DNA from: Actinomycetes bacterium
Lineage (GTDB): Bacteria > Actinomycetota > Acidimicrobiia > Acidimicrobiales > JAKAOS01
Direction of reading: 5' to 3'
DNA: 32,581 nt
NCBI GenBank assembly: GCA_021795215.1
Contig: JAJYPS010000021.1
Span: 1 to 32,581, forward strand
The notes beneath the pieces are model-generated. The model had not been told where the DNA came from and did not search any database. It saw only the letters and a program-made list of their open reading frames with translations. Each line of letters begins with the position of its first letter. The stretch's first letter is position 1. This document shows, one piece after another, positions 30,829 to 32,581 of the stretch. The position numbers and the translations under genes are program-made.

Positions 30829-31848
30829 GTGAGCGGTCCCGCCCTCGTCGAGCGTGCCCGTGGCGGCGATGAGGCCGCCTTCGCCGCCCTCATCGAGCCC
30901 CACCGCCGAGAGCTGCACCTTCACTGCTACCGGATGCTCGGCTCGTTCACCGACGCCGACGACCTTCTCCAAGACACGCTGAGCGCGGCCTGGGATGGCT
31001 TGGACGGCTTCGCTGGGCGCTCGTCGCTTCGGACCTGGCTGTACCGCATCGCCACGAACCGTTGTCTGAACGCCATCCGTGACGCCAAGCGCCGTCCGCC
31101 GCCGACGCCGGTGCCGCCGTTCGAGCCGCCCGCCCCGTCCCGGCGCGGCGACGTCACCTGGCTGCAGCCCTACCCCGACGCCTGGCTCGATCAGATCCCC
31201 GACCGCAGCGCCGGTCCCGAGGAGCGCTACCAGAGACACGAGACGATCGAGCTGGCGTTCGTCGCCGCCCTGCAGCGGCTCCCGCCGCGCCAGACCGCAG
31301 CCGTCGTGTTGTGCGACGTCCTCGGATTCTCTCTCGCCGAGGCCGCCGCCATGCTCTCGGCGCCCCCAACCGCAGTCAAGGGGCTGCTGCAGCGAGGCCG
31401 TGCGACCCTGGAGCGCCACCGCTGCGCTCCGGGACAGCGCGCCCCCGCTCCCGGCTCCGGCGACGAGCGCGAGCTGGCCCGCCGCTTCGCCGAAGCGATG
31501 ACCGCCGACGACGTCGACGCGGTCGTCGGGCTGCTCACCAACGACGCCTGGCTGGCCATGCCGCCCGCACCCCACGAGTACCACGGCCCCGCAGGGATCG
31601 CCGCCTTCCTCCGGACCAGCACCGCCGCCCGCCTGCCACGGCGCCTGGAGCTCGTGGCCACCCGAGCCAATACCCAGCCCGCCTTCGCGTGCTACCACGC
31701 CGGGCCGGGCAGCCCCGCCGAGCGAACCGCCGGCGTGATCGTCCTCGGCCTGTCCGGGTCCGGTGAGCGCATCAGCACGATCACGCGCTTTCTCGACCCC
31801 CGAGTCTCGCTCGCCTTCATGCCCGCCACCGGCCATTCCGTCTTGTAA
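30829..31848 (+). CDS. ECF sigma factor with C-terminal SnoaL-like domain (SigG/SigJ-like)
   Basis: The 339 residues contain sigma region 2 (FAALIEPHRRELHLHCYRML, DADDLLQDTLSAAWDGLDGF, LRTWLYRIATNRCLNAIRDA), a Pro-rich linker, region 4 (ALQRLPPRQTAAVVLCDVLG, AAAMLSAPPTAVKGLLQRGR) and a C-terminal NTF2-like domain from about 210 (LARRFAEAMTADDVDAVVGL). ECF factors of this layout usually have no anti-sigma factor; the extra domain controls activity. GTG 30829 is used. Three codons before it, ATG CAC GGG TGA forms a tiny ORF whose stop overlaps the GTG. The likely targets include the divergent SnoaL-TfoX operon. Confidence 0.88.
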   Translation: MSGPALVERARGGDEAAFAALIEPHRRELHLHCYRMLGSFTDADDLLQDTLSAAWDGLDGFAGRSSLRTWLYRIATNRCLNAIRDAKRRPPPTPVPPFEPPAPSRRGDVTWLQPYPDAWLDQIPDRSAGPEERYQRHETIELAFVAALQRLPPRQTAAVVLCDVLGFSLAEAAAMLSAPPTAVKGLLQRGRATLERHRCAPGQRAPAPGSGDERELARRFAEAMTADDVDAVVGLLTNDAWLAMPPAPHEYHGPAGIAAFLRTSTAARLPRRLELVATRANTQPAFACYHAGPGSPAERTAGVIVLGLSGSGERISTITRFLDPRVSLAFMPATGHSVL

Positions 31849-32064
31849 GGGGAGTGCCGCCCGCAAGCCCATCGGTAACCGGTACACGCCCGATAGTGCC
31901 GACTGCCCCCGAGTCACGGCCGGTGAGTTGCAGCAGATGGCGAACTCGACAGAGACCAAGGGTCGTTGAAGCAGCAAGGGCCACGGGGGCGACGGCTCTC
32001 CTTGGAGCCTCCATTCCTCAAGGAAGCGAGGAAGCTTCCTCAAGCCGCGTCGTAAGGTACGGCT
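31849..32064. other. Intergenic stretch with palindrome
   Basis: A 14-bp perfect palindrome GAGGAAGCTTCCTC lies at 32028-32041, and TTCCTCAAG occurs twice (32014-32022 and 32035-32043). No gene is seen. The palindrome may be an operator for the next gene. Confidence 0.45.
32053..32058 (+). promoter_or_regulatory. Predicted -10 box (TAAGGT) of a leaderless gene
   Basis: TAAGGT ends 6 nt before GTG 32065 with no ribosome-binding site. Confidence 0.45.
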
Positions 32065-32581
32065 GTGACGCCGGGTCTCAGCCGCCGCCGCTTCCTGCTC
32101 TCCGGTCTGGGCGCGGCGGGCGTGGTGGTGGCCGCCGGGGTGGGAGGGCTGGCCTTGGTTGAGACCGGAACCCTGCCTGGGCGCAGCGCCCTCCAGCCCT
32201 ACCTAGGCCAGTGCGGGCCGGCCGGGCATATCCCGGGCGCAGCCGCAGGCCCGATCCGATCTGGTCGGTTCCGGTCGAGGTTCATGCCCCACCCGGTGGG
32301 CTTCGCCTTCGCTTTGCCCCCCGGCGCTCGCCCCGCCGGTCAACCGGTGGCCCTTTTCCTCCACGGCTACGGCGAGGACCACACCGCCGCCTTCACCACC
32401 TACGGGCTCCAGCACTTCCTGTCCGCCGCCAACCTGCACTTCGCCGTGGCCAGCGTGGACGGCGGCCGCGATAGCTACTGGCACCGCCGGGCCGATGGCC
32501 GGGACCCGCCGGCCATGATCGCTGCCGAGCTCCTGCCCCGCCTGGGCCAGGCTGGCCTCGACCCGTCTCACCTGGCTCTGT
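32065..32581 (+). CDS. Tat-exported alpha/beta hydrolase (partial)
   Basis: The gene runs off the window. The N-terminus has a twin-arginine signal (SRRRFLLSGLGAAGVVVAAG at residues 6-25). The mature part reads FAFALPPGARPAG, then VALFLHGYGEDHTAAF with an oxyanion-hole HGY, then VASVDGGRDSYWHRRADGRD and a helix MIAAELLPRLGQAGLDPSHL leading to the expected nucleophile elbow just beyond the end. It is probably a secreted esterase. The GTG start is leaderless by prediction. Confidence 0.8.
   Translation, partial: MTPGLSRRRFLLSGLGAAGVVVAAGVGGLALVETGTLPGRSALQPYLGQCGPAGHIPGAAAGPIRSGRFRSRFMPHPVGFAFALPPGARPAGQPVALFLHGYGEDHTAAFTTYGLQHFLSAANLHFAVASVDGGRDSYWHRRADGRDPPAMIAAELLPRLGQAGLDPSHLAL

Noticed and set aside
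30016-32043. A single 675-codon minus-strand frame
   Set aside because: Only its last 115 codons are a real protein (TfoX-like); the rest is antisense to the ECF sigma factor and the SnoaL-like gene.

Overview
This window is about 32.6 kb of very GC-rich DNA that reads as an actinobacterial chromosome, most likely a member of class Acidimicrobiia or a relative. The support for this is a SigR/RsrA-type redox sigma/anti-sigma pair, a DUF2342 metalloprotease of the F420-associated family, a DUF6941-like protein, a dmfA2-type Tat-exported protein, heavy use of GTG starts, GTGA/ATGA gene overlaps, and many starts that sit 6-8 nt behind a TANNNT box with no Shine-Dalgarno sequence (predicted leaderless). 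The genus assignment is inference; no rRNA is present.

Region 1 (1-16.8 kb) is compact and looks like core genome. It holds a membrane-protein tail, a Tat-exported DMFA2-like protein, a methyltransferase, a DUF6941-like protein, pilT, a flavin reductase-like protein, an RmlC-like cupin, serA and fdhD. Then come leuC-leuD (minus strand), an alpha/beta hydrolase, greA, and divergently leuB-ilvE-cimA followed by two unknown genes. CimA, LeuC, LeuD, LeuB and IlvE together would make isoleucine from pyruvate by the citramalate route, and leuCDB/ilvE also serve leucine synthesis; no leuA is in the window. leuB and leuC carry nearly the same promoter/leader sequence. Gene borders here carry several short tandem repeats. 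The most striking is a 17-bp repeat that copies the greA start codon four times and makes three chained six-codon mini-ORFs.

Region 2 (16.9-23.6 kb) starts at an intact tRNA-Glu(CTC). A 49-bp copy of the 3' part of that tRNA lies 2.2 kb downstream with one mismatch, and a shorter, diverged copy of the same junction lies near 23.54 kb. The two enclosed segments look like decayed integrative elements without an integrase. They hold an MFS transporter truncated exactly at the att core, two toxin-antitoxin modules, an SDR and an SRPBCC gene with internal stops, a MarR/YdeI pair and a VOC protein.

Region 3 (23.86-27.26 kb) returns to ordinary genes: sigR-rsrA, a small Cys/His-rich protein with an exact SigR-type promoter, a DUF2342 metalloprotease and tilS.

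Region 4 (27.26-32.58 kb) is accessory and partly degraded: an ISAzo13-type transposase remnant, a truncated ORF, a START-like protein, a DUF1330 gene with a nonsense codon, an orphan RelE-like toxin, a serine-recombinase C-terminal remnant, a TfoX-SnoaL operon divergent from an ECF sigma factor with a fused SnoaL domain, and a Tat-exported hydrolase cut by the window end.

All family calls come from reading translated sequence; no database search was run.
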